Shown here piece by piece: positions 1 through 10,796 of a DNA stretch of 64,000 nt. The notes beneath the pieces are model-generated. The model saw only the letters and a program-made list of their open reading frames with translations, made no database searches and was not told the origin of the DNA. The translations under genes were made by a program, and so were the position numbers. Origin of the DNA: Planoprotostelium fungivorum (taxonomy: Eukaryota > Evosea > Variosea > Cavosteliida > Cavosteliaceae); contig MDYQ01000146.1 of assembly GCA_003024175.1 (NCBI GenBank), forward strand, positions 1 through 64,000, in the 5' to 3' direction. Position 1 is the first letter of the stretch. Each line of letters starts with the position of its first letter.

Positions 1-502
1 TTTCAGAGAATATTATCACCCCCCTCGCCCACTCAGCCATCTGTGATGACTCCCGAGAGCAGGGTCAGTCTACAACTCGCCCTCTTTTAATTTTATTTTT
101 CGTGTCTTTTCTCACTTTTTTACAGAGAGCTGAAGACTCTATGGACGTATCAATCGATGAGATGGAGCCCACGCTGGCTTATTCACCGACACAGCCTTAC
201 AACACTCCACAGGTGACCTATAGACAAAGACATTTCATGAGAAGGAAGACGTGACTGAGATGGTGCAGAAGAAGATCGGACTGACGCCGCTGCGTCTGCA
301 GTTTGACGAAGAAGAAGTGGCCACGTTGCAATATACTGACGACACACCGAGGGAAGTGAAGGTGTCTGTGACGAAAGACCTAGAAGTATCCGACGCAGAG
401 AGTGATGATATGTATACAATCGGTTGATTCAACGTGTGTTCTTCTTGTTTCCGTAGACAATCAAAGACGATGCAGCATTTCAAATTACGTAGAGAGGTAT
501 GA
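1..502 (+). CDS. C-terminal exons of an unrecognised protein (5' partial)
   Basis: The window opens inside a plus-strand gene. Readable exons include a piece ending about base 60, an acidic piece from about 125 to 213 (…EDSMDVSIDEMEPTLAYS…) and another from about 243 (…EDVTEMVQKKIGLTPL…), which ends either at the TGA near 424 or, after one more intron ending in GTAG at about 457, at the TGA near 500. I recognise no domain: the segment is hydrophilic and acidic, with a short basic end in the longer version. The step near 214-242 needs a very short intron (about 29 nt) or hides an indel, so exact structure is uncertain. The SMYD-like gene begins about 90 bases further on, on the same strand. 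Confidence 0.4.
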
Positions 503-592
503 TGAAAGTCAGCTTTGGGTTGTAGACGAGCACATCAGATCGAGCATCGATCCCATGAGACGAACATCGATCTTTCGGATACGATCTACAGA

Positions 593-1978
593 ATGGAAGA
601 GATCTGGCTCCGTCGACCAAGTCAGTATTATCGATGGGGATGGTGTTGATGATCAGATCAGATTCGCAGCCGTTTGAAACCCGAGACTGGCCTCGATATA
701 GAGATCAGAAACACTCTCGATAGAGGGAGAGGTATATTTGCAAAGAGGCATTTAAATCAAGGCACCATCGTCACCAGTGAGGTGTGTGAGTTCTTCAGAT
801 CGACATCATATTCATGGGATCAGCGTCCATTGGTATCAGCTTCTCACCACAGAATCACGAAACATCATTGTATGGGATGTCTGAAGAGTTTAGAGGCAGG
901 ATCACGCATCGACTGTAGAGAATGCAATTCTCTCTTTTGTACCAGCTGTAAGAACACGCTGACGCAGGAACATGTGATGATTCATCATTCCATTTCCTTC
1001 TGATAAAGGATCAGACATTCTATTGCACATCAGCCAGAAGCAACGAAAAGACATTTGAGAAGACATGTGCAGAGAACGATCGTTTCTATCCACTCCTAGC
1101 TGCCAGGATGTACTCGTTAATTATGTCCGGTGCGTCACATTCTTCTGCACACGACCATGTGATCTGATCGTATGAATTCAGACGTGAACGAAACGGGTAC
1201 GATGGAAAACAGTTGGGACATCTTGTCGTCCCTGTCTTATCTCAAATTAAATTCACCAGAGGTAAGAAAATGATGATGGCAGAAACTGATGGAGGTGGAG
1301 TTGATGAATGGGATTCCAGAAGAGTATGAGTGGTTTCGTGAAGCCTTCTTGTCTGACTCACCCACCAATGCACGATGTGAGATCACCTCGTCACGTCAAA
1401 TCACGAGATACTCATTCAAAAGTATCGACATGATTTATATTCTGAATTTATCGGTACCATCTTAAAAGTGTTTCATCAACATCATCCTTCGAATGATCAT
1501 CTCATCATGTGGAAACAGTCTTCGATATCCATTGGTACGAACGAGTCATCGGTGTGCTTCGACTGAATGCCATCACGCTGGACTTACCCTGGTTGTCTTC
1601 TTCTTCTGCATCTCCATCCAATAACGACGCATCGAAGGGCTCAGCGATCGGTCTATACGCATTCACTTCTCTCTACAATCATTCTTGTGATGTGTGTGAC
1701 AAGATCATGAACAAAAATAACGAGAGAGAAAATTGAGATGGTGACAGTATAATCTGGAGCACAATTGGAGAGATCATGACGACACCATCACGTTTGTGAC
1801 GAGACGAAATGTGGAGGAAGGAGAAGAGCTCACCATCAATTACGTGGACACAGATGAGCCTGTTGGATTCCGTCAGAAGCAATTGATGAAGCATTACGGT
1901 GAGTTGAGATGGAGGATGAAACTGATGGAGTTAGGTTTTCGATGTCGCTGTGCAAAATGCGTCAAGGAAGAGAAATAA
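593..1978 (+). CDS. SMYD-type SET/MYND lysine methyltransferase
   Basis: Probably a protein lysine methyltransferase of the SMYD family. The start is placed at ATG 593 because its 28-nt exon splices (intron 621-656) in frame to the first SET half, which carries RGRGIFAKRHLNQGT. A MYND-like zinc finger follows at about 860-960 (CMGCLKSLEAGSRIDC, then C..C…FCTSC). A helical linker contains FYPLLAARMYSLIMS at about 1080-1135. The second SET half has AIGLYAFTSLYNHSCD at about 1650-1695, close to the family signature with the NHSC motif, then RRNVEEGEELTINYVD near 1800-1850 and the post-SET cysteines CRCAKC just before the stop. Several introns lie between 780 and 1790; those in 1000-1500 are only roughly placed. 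The TPR-like C-terminal domain of some SMYDs is absent or unrecognisable downstream. Confidence 0.82.
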
Positions 1979-2352
1979 AAGACAGATGAATGTTCATCAT
2001 CTATTGGCTTACGAATATCGTTTCTTTTCAACAATCGAACTGTATCAATACCTTAACATACAAACTAAAGAAGAAGACTCGTTAATAACGCGTGTATATT
2101 ATGCTTATCAGCAGATCCATCCAGAGCAGACGATCTCAGAAGATCCACCAGTTCTGCAATCATCTAGTTAAGCAGTGCTCAATTACGGCGTCATCTTGCG
2201 TCTACTGTGCTTTATAAAGCGGCTTCACCATATGCCTGCTTATCTATGTGGTGAAGATGTCCACAGACATAGACATTTTTTGGAGAAGTACAGACGATAC
2301 GCCGTTTGTTGCAGCCAATCTACAACGTTGATTCCACAAGACAGCGACACGG
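1979..2352 (+). other. Interval with no confident gene
   Basis: Between the SET protein and the transposase-like gene there are short open stretches (for example 1950-2171) with helical character, but they overlap the SMYD stop in another frame and show no family signature. They may be 3' untranslated sequence or a decayed C-terminal extension of the SMYD gene. One copy of the dispersed TCTACAACG motif lies at about 2319-2327. Confidence 0.4.
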
Positions 2353-4158
2353 ATGGAACATGTCACAACAACACAAGACGTTCTAACAACTATCGATGAC
2401 TCTTCACAACAGGTATGTAGATGAGTGCATCACTATAATTGAAATCCTAATAGACGACAACATCTAAAGAAAACAAACGTCAGAGAGTCGACAGATCGAT
2501 CGAAAGCGCTGATTTCGTCCCAATCGAGAATCAATTTCAGGTACATACATCATTTGATCATCACATGAATCCCGGCAGATCTTTGGCTGGAGGAAGAGAG
2601 GAGGAGATAAGAGAGTGAAAGACGGTTCTCTCAAACAGAGCTTCGTCTGCTCCAGTAAAGGAGTCACCGATTGTCCAGCAGTCATTCTCAAGAAGATCCG
2701 GGAGAATGGACAAGTAGGAAATCTCATGCGAACTGCACTGATATGTGATAAGAAGATGACTCTGAGTGGTAATCACAACCATGCTCCACCCACCCACGTG
2801 AAGAAGAAGGCCAAGCCGAAGAAGGGGGATGATTCAGTGAACGATACGACCGTCAATTCCAAGATGGAGGAATGGATGAAACCCACTACTCAGCAGGTAA
2901 TGCGTGCTGCGATGGCTGCAACTCGTCATCATTAGACAGACGAACATTCTGCAACAGAATAAGATGAACAAATTTCCTCTCCCAGAAGCCATTAGCCACG
3001 TGATCCGATCGTATCATCTGGTACGCTGCGATCTCATCTTACATCTGATCATGAACACAGACGTTCGAACGTTATTTGTGTCTCTCTTCTAATTTCTCCT
3101 CCGTATTTATGTCAGAAGGACAGATCCAATTGATCCAGAGCGAGGGGATAGAGGTACCTCATCTTTCACCATCCATCATCATCTCATCGAATCTCGATTG
3201 AAGAGGAAAGGTGTTTTTCGATGAGACTGCAGACATCCCAGAACAATGTCTAAAGGTGAGACCATCACATCACATCGCCATGCCTCATTCGAAACATGAT
3301 CATCACCTGACGAATCAAAGTTGACGACCATGTTGGTTCGAGTCAAATCTCTCGTTGTTCCCGTCGCCTGGACCATCCACAGCGAGAGAACCACCGAACA
3401 ATACGACACTTTCTTTCGCATCATCAGAGAACACAGTCATGTGTCTATACCCCCTGCAATCGTCTGCAACGGTGGAGAAGAGGTGAGCACGATCGTCATC
3501 AGATGCAGCTGATGATGGTGATGATCAGATGATGATCTCTCTGTCGAAACATTTTCCTCCATCAGTTCCCAGGTTCATCACCTACCGTCGTTTCATGAGA
3601 AGAAATTTCGAGTGGTTTTCGAATTACGCTCCACACCTATCAGACTCTCTCCTCTCTTCTCTCGTGAGCGATCATGCGACATGTCCACGTCGGTCGCATC
3701 GTGATGATCATCTGATCGCATCAAGGACGTACTGTATGCATCACAGACAGAAGATCAATTCGAACACAATCTCTCTTCTTTTCAATCTCGCTGTGAATCA
3801 TCACAAGTCCATCACAGACTGACTGTGTAAGGTTCACCCTTTTTTGAATACGAAAAATGGTTCAGAGCTGAATGGCTGAGAAGATATCCGCCGCAAACGT
3901 GGGCCCTCTATTCAAAGAGGTTCTCACCCTTCATGGACAGAGCTCTAGATGGTGATCGTCGTCAACATCATCATCCTGACGACATCATGCAGATTGGACG
4001 AACTCGTTCGTGCCTTCGTTACGCGTGGAGAGATTCGATCAATTGGTCAATGTGTTGGCTAGAGAGTGGGACGATTGGGCTGTCACTCTGTCTCCTACGG
4101 CAGACAGTCTCTAGAGGAGGGAGAGGGTATGGAGGTTGAACTGTCTCTATCTGAGTGA
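2353..4158 (+). CDS. MULE-type transposase with WRKY-like zinc finger
   Basis: This looks like a Mutator-like (MULE) trans­posase or a host gene derived from one. Exon 1 is 2353-2412, exon 2 is 2454-2540 and exon 3 starts at 2579; all join in phase. Exon 3 opens with QIFGWRKRGGDK and continues with a Cys-x7-Cys pair and a distal NHNH, the layout of WRKY/FLYWCH/GCM fingers. Later exons give VFFDETADIPEQCLK (about 3211-3255), the MULE-like core with VPVAWTIHSERTTEQYD (about 3350-3410) and CNGGEE, a helical part with EDQFEHNLSSFQ, and KWFRAEWLRRYPPQTWALY (about 3855-3910), which fits the W…W helices after the MULE core. The last frame ends at TGA 4156. Exons between 2940 and 3200 and after 3930 are unclear, and I saw no terminal inverted repeats, so it may be decayed or domesticated. 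Confidence 0.7.
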
Positions 4159-4633
4159 AACGCAGGAGCTCGAGTCTGAAATAAATTCGTAAGTGCACGT
4201 GGACTCAACAGCTCATGTCGATGTGCGATCTGAAACAATGAGATGACAATGAGTTTCTTTCATTTGTATCGATGTGAGCGAGCGTGGTCATCTTGTTGCG
4301 GTGGTCACGAGCTGATGAAATATACACCTGTGACACCAAAATGTTATCAGTCCAAGATCTGTATACATGATGAGCTGTGTGGTTAGTCCTGAGATAGTTC
4401 CTCATGAAATATACAATGAATCGTGTTATCTGCATGCAATTTTACGGTCTAGAGGTTCCATATGATGACTAGTAAATTGCTTGGCATTATTACATTCTAT
4501 GATCCTTGTGGAAGAATATCGACGATCGATCGTGTACCACGACACGATGATGCATCTTATTCCGTGATTTTTATTCTTATCTGAAATCCGCGAGATCACA
4601 TCATCCTCTTTCGACGCAGCGGAGGAGAAAACG
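4159..4633. other. Intergenic interval, nothing recognised
   Basis: Short open stretches occur on the minus strand, but none shows a motif, a plausible splice chain or low-complexity coding bias. I see no tRNA cloverleaf and no repeat apart from scattered GATCAT-type simple sequence. Confidence 0.5.
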
Positions 4634-5858
4634 ATGTCTAACGGTATCATCTCGAGTCTCGATGTTACAAAATTCATCTTGGACATGGCAATCATTCATG
4701 GTACAAGAAACAACAAATCAACGAGGAGTCAGTTTGCCGCTATTCGTCAGACGTGCAAGTTGTGGAAAGACATCGGTGAGACATTCGATATAAACAAGCC
4801 CTTCTCATGTTCTCAGTGGACAGCTTCACTCACTGCCTCACCGGCTGTGATCTGCATTTGGCACTAGAAGGAAGAAAGATGGAGTCTGTACGCTTCCTGT
4901 TGACTCGTGATGAGGTAGATCCATCAACAAATTTCAATTACCCTATCAGATGGGCAGTCAGAGGAGGTCATACCGAGACCGTAGGCTGCTGTTGTCCCGT
5001 CCTCACATGATCCCATCAACCCACTATAATGAGGCGGTCAGACATGCAGTCAGAGAGGGCCACACTGAGATCGTACGACTGCTCTTGCCTCACCATCGTC
5101 TGGATCTTACAGCACATTACAATCAGACCATCAGAGAAGCAATCCGTAGAGGCCATATTGAGATCGTACGGCTGCTCTTGTCCAATCCTCGTTTGCAACT
5201 TTCAGTATTAGACAACGCGGCCATCATCGAGGCAATCGCTGGACACCATACTGAGATCGTACGGCTGCTCTTGTCCGATTCACGTGCGGACCCTTCAGTA
5301 CAAGACAATGAGTCCATCAGATTTGCAGCCAACCGTGGTCACACTGAGATCGTACGACTGCTTTTAACCGATCGTCGTGTGGACCCTTCAGCACGAGAGG
5401 ACACCGCTTTTGTTGAGGCGGTCCGTGAAGGCCATACTGAGATCGTACGGCTGCTCTTGTCCGATCCACGTGTGGACCCTTCAGCACGAGACAATCTAGC
5501 CATCAGAACAGCGGCATCGAACGGACATCATCTGATGGTAGAGCTCCTGTTGGCCCATCCTCGTGTGGATCCGTCAGCACAATCAGACGAGGCCATCAGA
5601 AGAGCAACGGAGGGTGGCTTTGTTCAGACAGTACGGCTGCTACTGACCGACGAGCGAGTGGATCCATCCAGAAACAACCTCATACTCGTATCAGCAACAA
5701 GAGGCAACGCTGAAATCGTCGAGCTGCTGTTGTCTCATCCTCGCAATGCATCAGCGCAAATAGACGAGGCCAAGACAAGAGCAAAGCAAGAAGGACACAC
5801 AGAGGTGGTGCAAGTGCTCAACGACCACAAGCGGAAGAATTCAACTCCACGAACATAA
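4634..5858 (+). CDS. Ankyrin-repeat protein with apparent frameshift
   Basis: A cytosolic ankyrin-repeat protein of the type common in amoebae and large viruses. Exon 1 (ATG 4634) encodes about 45 residues with an F-box-like look (…IRQTCKLWKDI) and ends at a GTGAG donor; the next exon begins about 4817 and starts the repeats. About eleven units follow the pattern HTEIVRLLLSDPRVDPSA with a linker like NEAIRXAXXXG. Units are very similar in DNA as well as protein (GAGATCGTACGGCTGCTCTTG recurs with few changes), suggesting recent unit duplication or conversion. At 4981-4984 the first full unit reads GTAGGCTGCT where every other unit has GTACGGCTGCT or GTACGACTGCT. One missing base throws the upstream exon out of frame with the 300-codon block downstream. 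This is either a real disabling deletion or an assembly error. Repeat function is presumably protein binding; the target is unknown. Confidence 0.82.
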
Positions 5859-6011
5859 AACAACGCTCAGCACGTCCTTTTTGATGCGAATCTATCTGAC
5901 CTCTTATCATCAAATGAACGAGGAGGAGCTCGCCAGATCAGAAGAGATCGTGAGGATTGAAAAAGCGAAACGGATGTTTATTTGAATGTGTACGCATCGT
6001 AAGGTTTCTCG
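5859..6011. other. Short convergent intergenic gap
   Basis: The ankyrin gene and the receptor pseudokinase gene converge here, with about 150 bases between their stop codons. Nothing else is recognisable. Confidence 0.5.
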
Positions 6012-9000
6012 TCATCTTCGATGACTTTCGGTTTCTCTCTCCGTCTCTTCGGCGGCCTTCATGATCAGCCTCCTGGTCAGCTCCCTGAACTCCGGTCTCT
6101 TATTCATGTTCTCGTCGTTGCATTGTCGCATCCATTCTTCTTCCATCCGTACGGTCTGTCACACGTCAGTGAATTGCATTCAACAAAACGTCTCTCGATC
6201 TCACCTTGTCTTGTGCGTTCATCTCGTTCAGCAGACAACCGAAACTCCACACGTCAGATGGAAGGTACTGTCGTCCCGTCTTCACTACCTCCGGAGCCTG
6301 TTTCTTTCTTCAGATATCTCGTGTGATTTCGATTCTCATGACTCACCGTGTGGTCCGTCGGCTTCTCATCGTACACCGAACCATCTTGCACGCTGCGACT
6401 GAAACCGGTCACCTTTGCCACAACGGAATCATCCGTCACACGCAGTAAGATCTGGTGAGGGTGAACATCACAGCTTTCAACCGTACGATGAATGTGAACG
6501 AGTTCTCACGTGGTGTGAATCGAGTCGACTGTGGACGATGTTCTGTTCGGCCACGTAGGACATACCCTTGGCAATATCTCTGCCGCTGTTCCGCAGTCAA
6601 TTCCAACTCGAATGGGAAGACTTACATGGTGAAGAAGAGGTGAGATACCGAATGTGATTGAGAGTAAGAGTGTAAGCTGCCCTCTTCCATCCATTCCATC
6701 ATGATCCATCTCTCTGTTCTCTCCGTCAGGCTCATGCGACATCATCATCATCATCAGCGCTCACCCGACAGATTTCGAGCTAAGAATTGGACGATGTTGG
6801 GGTGGTGCAACGACTGCCGATTTCGTTCACGTCTCCATCTTTCAAATGTCTCTCACCTTCAATCTTGTAGACTCTTTCGCCAACATCCTGACGTCCTTCT
6901 CTTCTCTCTTCTTCACGGCCGCCGTGGTCGCCTCATTGTAGATGACCTTCCACACTTGAGTCTTGTGTCCTCGATGAACTTGCTGCTGCCATTCGATCTT
7001 GTCTCCTCCTCCTTCTCTCTCCCCGCTGTCCATCTCAATGACATTCATCTGCAGGTGATTCTGTTTCACGTTCAACCGACGCATTCCTCATTCCTGTCAC
7101 CTTCATGATGTTTGACCTGCGACGGTAGACCAAGAGAGAGACAATGAGAATGAGGAGAAGTCCTCCCACGCTGCAGCAGACGATGATGATGATGAGCTTC
7201 GTCTTGTTGCTGCTGTTATCTTGTGATGGAGCTACGAGTTGTTGTGTGGGTGCCACTCTCGGCTGAACTCCGATGGAGAAATTGGTCAAGTGAGTGCACT
7301 GACACACCGTGACTCCTCCGTCTACAACGAGACTGCATCCGTCCCTCGACCACAGATGATACGTCTCGTTCCAATACTGACACACTCCTTCTGTTCTCAT
7401 CGTCAGAGGAGGAGAGAGAATGAGAAACCATCACCGTAGCCAGAAGGGATAGTTGTGATGACACCCATGGTGACGTTGATGAGTTCAGAAACTCCTCTGA
7501 CTTCGATCTCTCTGCCTTCTGCGTAGACACTGACCCCGACGACTGGACTGTATCTGACCTCTTCTCAATCTTCTCGTCTTTTCGTTCTCTGCTCGACTCA
7601 CATGGCCTCATTGTAGATGGACTCGAACGGATTATGTTCGACGGAAGATAAAGACACGGAAACTGAGTCTTTCAGTTATATTCAGATGAAACGCTCACCC
7701 GACTGTGATCCAAAGATAGAAGTTGGGAGGGCTACCGCCAGGTTCGTGTCCTCTATGGTGCTGAAGATACTCTCCCTACCCCTCAGTGTCGTCTCGTTGT
7801 ACGTCTCCAATTTGATGGATACGCCTCCAGAATTGTACGAGAAAGAAGTTGTATTGCGGAGCAAAGCAAGGACAACAGCAGATATGATTTGTACGGTCTA
7901 TCACTTGTCAGTCTCTCTCCTCTCTCTTCTCTTCACCTCTGTGCCGTTCTGTAGCGTGCCGTTCAGAATGTTCTACGTTCATGTCAGGGTGGTATTCTCA
8001 ATGTGTGAGGGGCTGTCTCACTTGTGCTTCTCTGGTGGAGATCTTCGTGTTGTTATCGTAGAGATGCTGCAGGTGGGTGATGAAGGGGATGGTGGTGGAG
8101 GGTGATGTGCTTGATGTGCTTGATGTGCTGGATGTGGACGACGTGCTTGATGTGCTTGATGTACTTGATGTAGTGCTCGATATGCTGGATGTGGACGACG
8201 TGCTTGATGTGGACAGTGAGCTCGACATGCTTGATGTGCTCGATGAATCTGATGTGCTCGACGTGCTCGATGTATCTGATGTGCTTGATGTGCTCGATGA
8301 ATCTGATGTGCTCGACGTGCTCGACGTATCTGATGTGCTCGATGTGCTCGACGTATCTGATGTGCTCGATGTATCTGATGTGCTTGATGTATCTGATGTG
8401 CTCGACGTGCTTGATGTATCTGATGTGCTCGACGTACTTGATGTATCTGATGTACTCGACGTGCTTGATATATCTGATGTGCTTGATGTGCTTAATGTAT
8501 CCGATGTGCTTGATGTGCTCGATGTATCTGATGTGCTTGATGTGCTCGATGAGAGCTCTGTCGATAATATCGGCGCAGGACTCGAGACCGTTGAGCTGGT
8601 GCAAGGCAGATAATCGATACTGCAATTGATGGGAAGGTCCAGCACAGGAGAGCAAGGAAAAGAATTGTTCTTCAGATTGCAAAGTCCGGTCACATTGATG
8701 AAACCAGCTGAAGTGAAAAAGTTGTCGTTCAGCCCCAACATGAGGAGACTGGGTAGGTTTTGACTCCTACTCGGTATAGCTCCACTCAACGCGTTGCCTC
8801 TCACATTCAATCTCGTCAAATTGAAGAGGTTGACCAGCGATGATGATAGATCACCTGAAGAAGTTGAGCGCATGCGAATGAGATGACGTACCCGTCAGAT
8901 GATTCACGTGGAGCTCGAGTTGATAGAGTTGGTTGAGTCCAGACATGGAAGGGATGGACCCGTTGAGACGATTGAAGCCGAGTAAGAGTTGAGTCAGAGA

Positions 9001-9707
9001 GGAAGCTTGGCCGATGGAAGATGGGATGGGTCCGCTCAGTTGATTGCCGGATAGCATTAGCTGAGAGAGTCTCGGCAGATCTCCCAGAGAGGAAGGGATG
9101 GGACCATTGAGCTGATTGAATTGGAGGTTGACGTGATATAGGGCGGAGAGATTGCTCAGGGGAGGGATCGGTCCACTCAAAGAGTTGCTGAAGAGCCATA
9201 GGACTTGAAGCGAATGGAGGTTATTGATGGAAGATGGAATGGTGCCGTTCAATTGATTGTTGTTGAGGTATAATCTCTGCAGGAGAGAGAGTTTACCGAT
9301 GGAATCAGGAATGGATCCTCCTATAGTATTTGAAGTGAGATTGAGCCAAGTGAGGTTCGTGAGAGATCCAATGGAAGGTGATATGGTCCCCGTCAAGTTC
9401 AGAGAGGACAGCGTGATCGAAGTCGGCCACGAATGAGTAGAGTCGCACGTCACACCGATGTAATCTGATTGGTTACAAATCTGTATGAGGTTACAATGCT
9501 GATTCATATCCATCACACACCTGTGGTCCCGACCAAAACTGTGGAGATCCTGATCTCTTCAATCGAAGAAAGAAGACGAAACTTACCATTCAGCGTCTGC
9601 CAAATATCTTGCAATGTCGCAGTGAGGTTCACAGCGGAACCCGATGACACAGTCATCATCAACGTGAGACATCCAAAGAGGATAAAGGAGGATGTAGGCA
9701 CGTGCAT
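6012..9707 (-). CDS. LRR / GAIN-GPS / single-TM receptor pseudokinase
   Basis: A cell-surface receptor. The start at 9707 begins a signal peptide (MHVPTSSFILFGCLTLMMT). After one intron come an LRR cap and plant-type repeats (LTGTISPSIGSLTNLTWLNL, about 9500-8650). A stalk of SerThrAsp repeats (TSSTSSTSD units) covers about 8570-8100. Short exons lead into a GAIN-like region (about 7890-7420). A GPS motif (CQYWN…WSRDGC…CQCTHLTNFSI, about 7382-7270) includes the HLT cleavage tripeptide. One hydrophobic helix follows (KLIIIIVCCSVGGLLLILIV, about 7205-7145), then a kinase domain. The beta-3 lysine is present (AAVKK, about 6925) and so are HHPNIVQFLA and MMEWMEEGSL. The catalytic loop reads VHSRLD instead of HRD (about 6530), the DFG site reads TGFS (about 6405), and the glycine loop is poor. 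The rest is normal (APEVV, DVWSFGCLL). It therefore looks like a pseudokinase, expected to signal by scaffolding; the stop is at 6012. Confidence 0.85.
8104..8570 (-). repeat. Coding minisatellite of Ser/Thr/Asp units
   Basis: About 470 bases of tandem 18- and 27-base-like units, on the plus strand built from GATGTGCTTGATGTATCT and variants, encode the TSSTSSTSD stalk of the receptor gene. Unit number and phase look variable, so allelic length differences are expected. Because the period is a multiple of three, long open frames appear in several frames and on both strands; only the minus-strand Ser/Thr frame joins the LRR and GAIN exons. Confidence 0.85.
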
Positions 9708-9855
9708 GAGTGTCTGTTGATTCGGATTTAGGTTTCGGCCGAGAAAGCGTACTGTGGCCTTTCCCTGGCCTTTCCTCGTACGTCTCGCGAGTTCAGGTAC
9801 TTATAAGTCCTTGACGGCCGGATTATAAGAATAGAATGACATAGAAGGTGTTTTG

Positions 9856-10388
9856 TCAAGGTGCATCTTTTATGTCTGGGTACATCTCCTTCACGATCAG
9901 ACCCCTTTCCAAGATGAACTTTCCGACTTTGAACTTTTGACTCTCGCTCTTCGAGCTCTGCTGTTGTGACGTGAGAACAGAGGAGAACGTTGTCTTTACT
10001 CGCGTATTTCCAGCCTACGACGGCTCCACAGCCAACACATGCGATGTCGCAGACAATAAACTTTCCTGTGTTCATCGATCTGGTCCGATTGAATCAGCTG
10101 ACTGTTTCTCGTTAGGAGAACCCACCTCTCTTCGCTAGACCCATTCATCACGTTGACACTGATACGCATTCAATCAAACGACGATACGTGACACCTTCGC
10201 TCACACTTCATTGAATAAGAACGCCTTGCCATGTCGCCCAGTGTAATCCTGAAGACAATGAGAATCGTGTGCTCCTGTTCCAGTCATATCACTTTTGATA
10301 TCCTCTCTTCTGTGTTGGCAAGGTGGTACCCGCAAGAATTGCATGTCCAAATGACTCCACTCAGAGTCCTCTGAAATAATCTTCCCAT
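9856..10388 (-). CDS. Yippee-like zinc-binding protein
   Basis: A small Yippee-family (YPEL) protein, thought to fold around one zinc ion and to act in the nucleus or at centrosomes in animals; the biochemical role is unsettled. ATG at 10388 opens MGRLFQRTLSGVIWTCNSCG, giving the first CxxC. After an intron comes DYTGRHGKAFLFNEV, then VNVMNGSSEER, then MNTGKFIVCDIACVGCGAV with the second CxxC and GWKY. The last exon reads QKFKVGKFILERGLIVKEMY and ends at 9856. Order, spacing and total length (about 120 residues) match the family closely. Introns lie near 10100, 10170, 10260 and 9990. At the junction after GWKY the obvious GT donor does not restore phase exactly, so an unusual splice site or a one-base error is possible there. 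Confidence 0.9.
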
Positions 10389-10796
10389 GCTTCGAAATGT
10401 CGCGATCCGCTCACATCATGCGGACACGTGACTTCATCTACAGCGATTTTATAGAGACTCTATATACCCATATCCGGATCAGAACCAGTCATGAGTCGTC
10501 TATAGTGCATTTCAGATCGATTCGAACGAGGTGTTTATCTTGAACGTGAGACGTTATAAGGAAGAGTTGTAGTTAACGGAAAATTCAACAGTTCCAATAT
10601 TTGGCGGCAACATCCATGTTGTTCGATCAACCGATTTCGGTTTCTAATGAGGAGATTTGGAAGACGCAGATACCGTATTATGATACGGCACATAGTATAA
10701 CGAAAGTGAGTGTGATGTGATGTGAATGTGACATCCTTGCTGGATCGAGTGTGGTTCAATCATTTTGCCTCTGAGATAGTCTCCACATTTACATAA
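10389..10796. other. Divergent intergenic region
   Basis: About 400 bases separate the Yippee start from the bromodomain gene start. These would hold both promoters. It is moderately AT-rich toward 10550-10800 and carries one copy of GTTGTAG at 10566-10572. No further gene or clear promoter element is visible. Confidence 0.45.

Noticed and set aside
8077-8613. Plus-strand 178-codon frame of V/L/D repeats
   Set aside because: It is the antisense of the Ser/Thr repeat in the receptor gene; period-three repeats open several frames at once.
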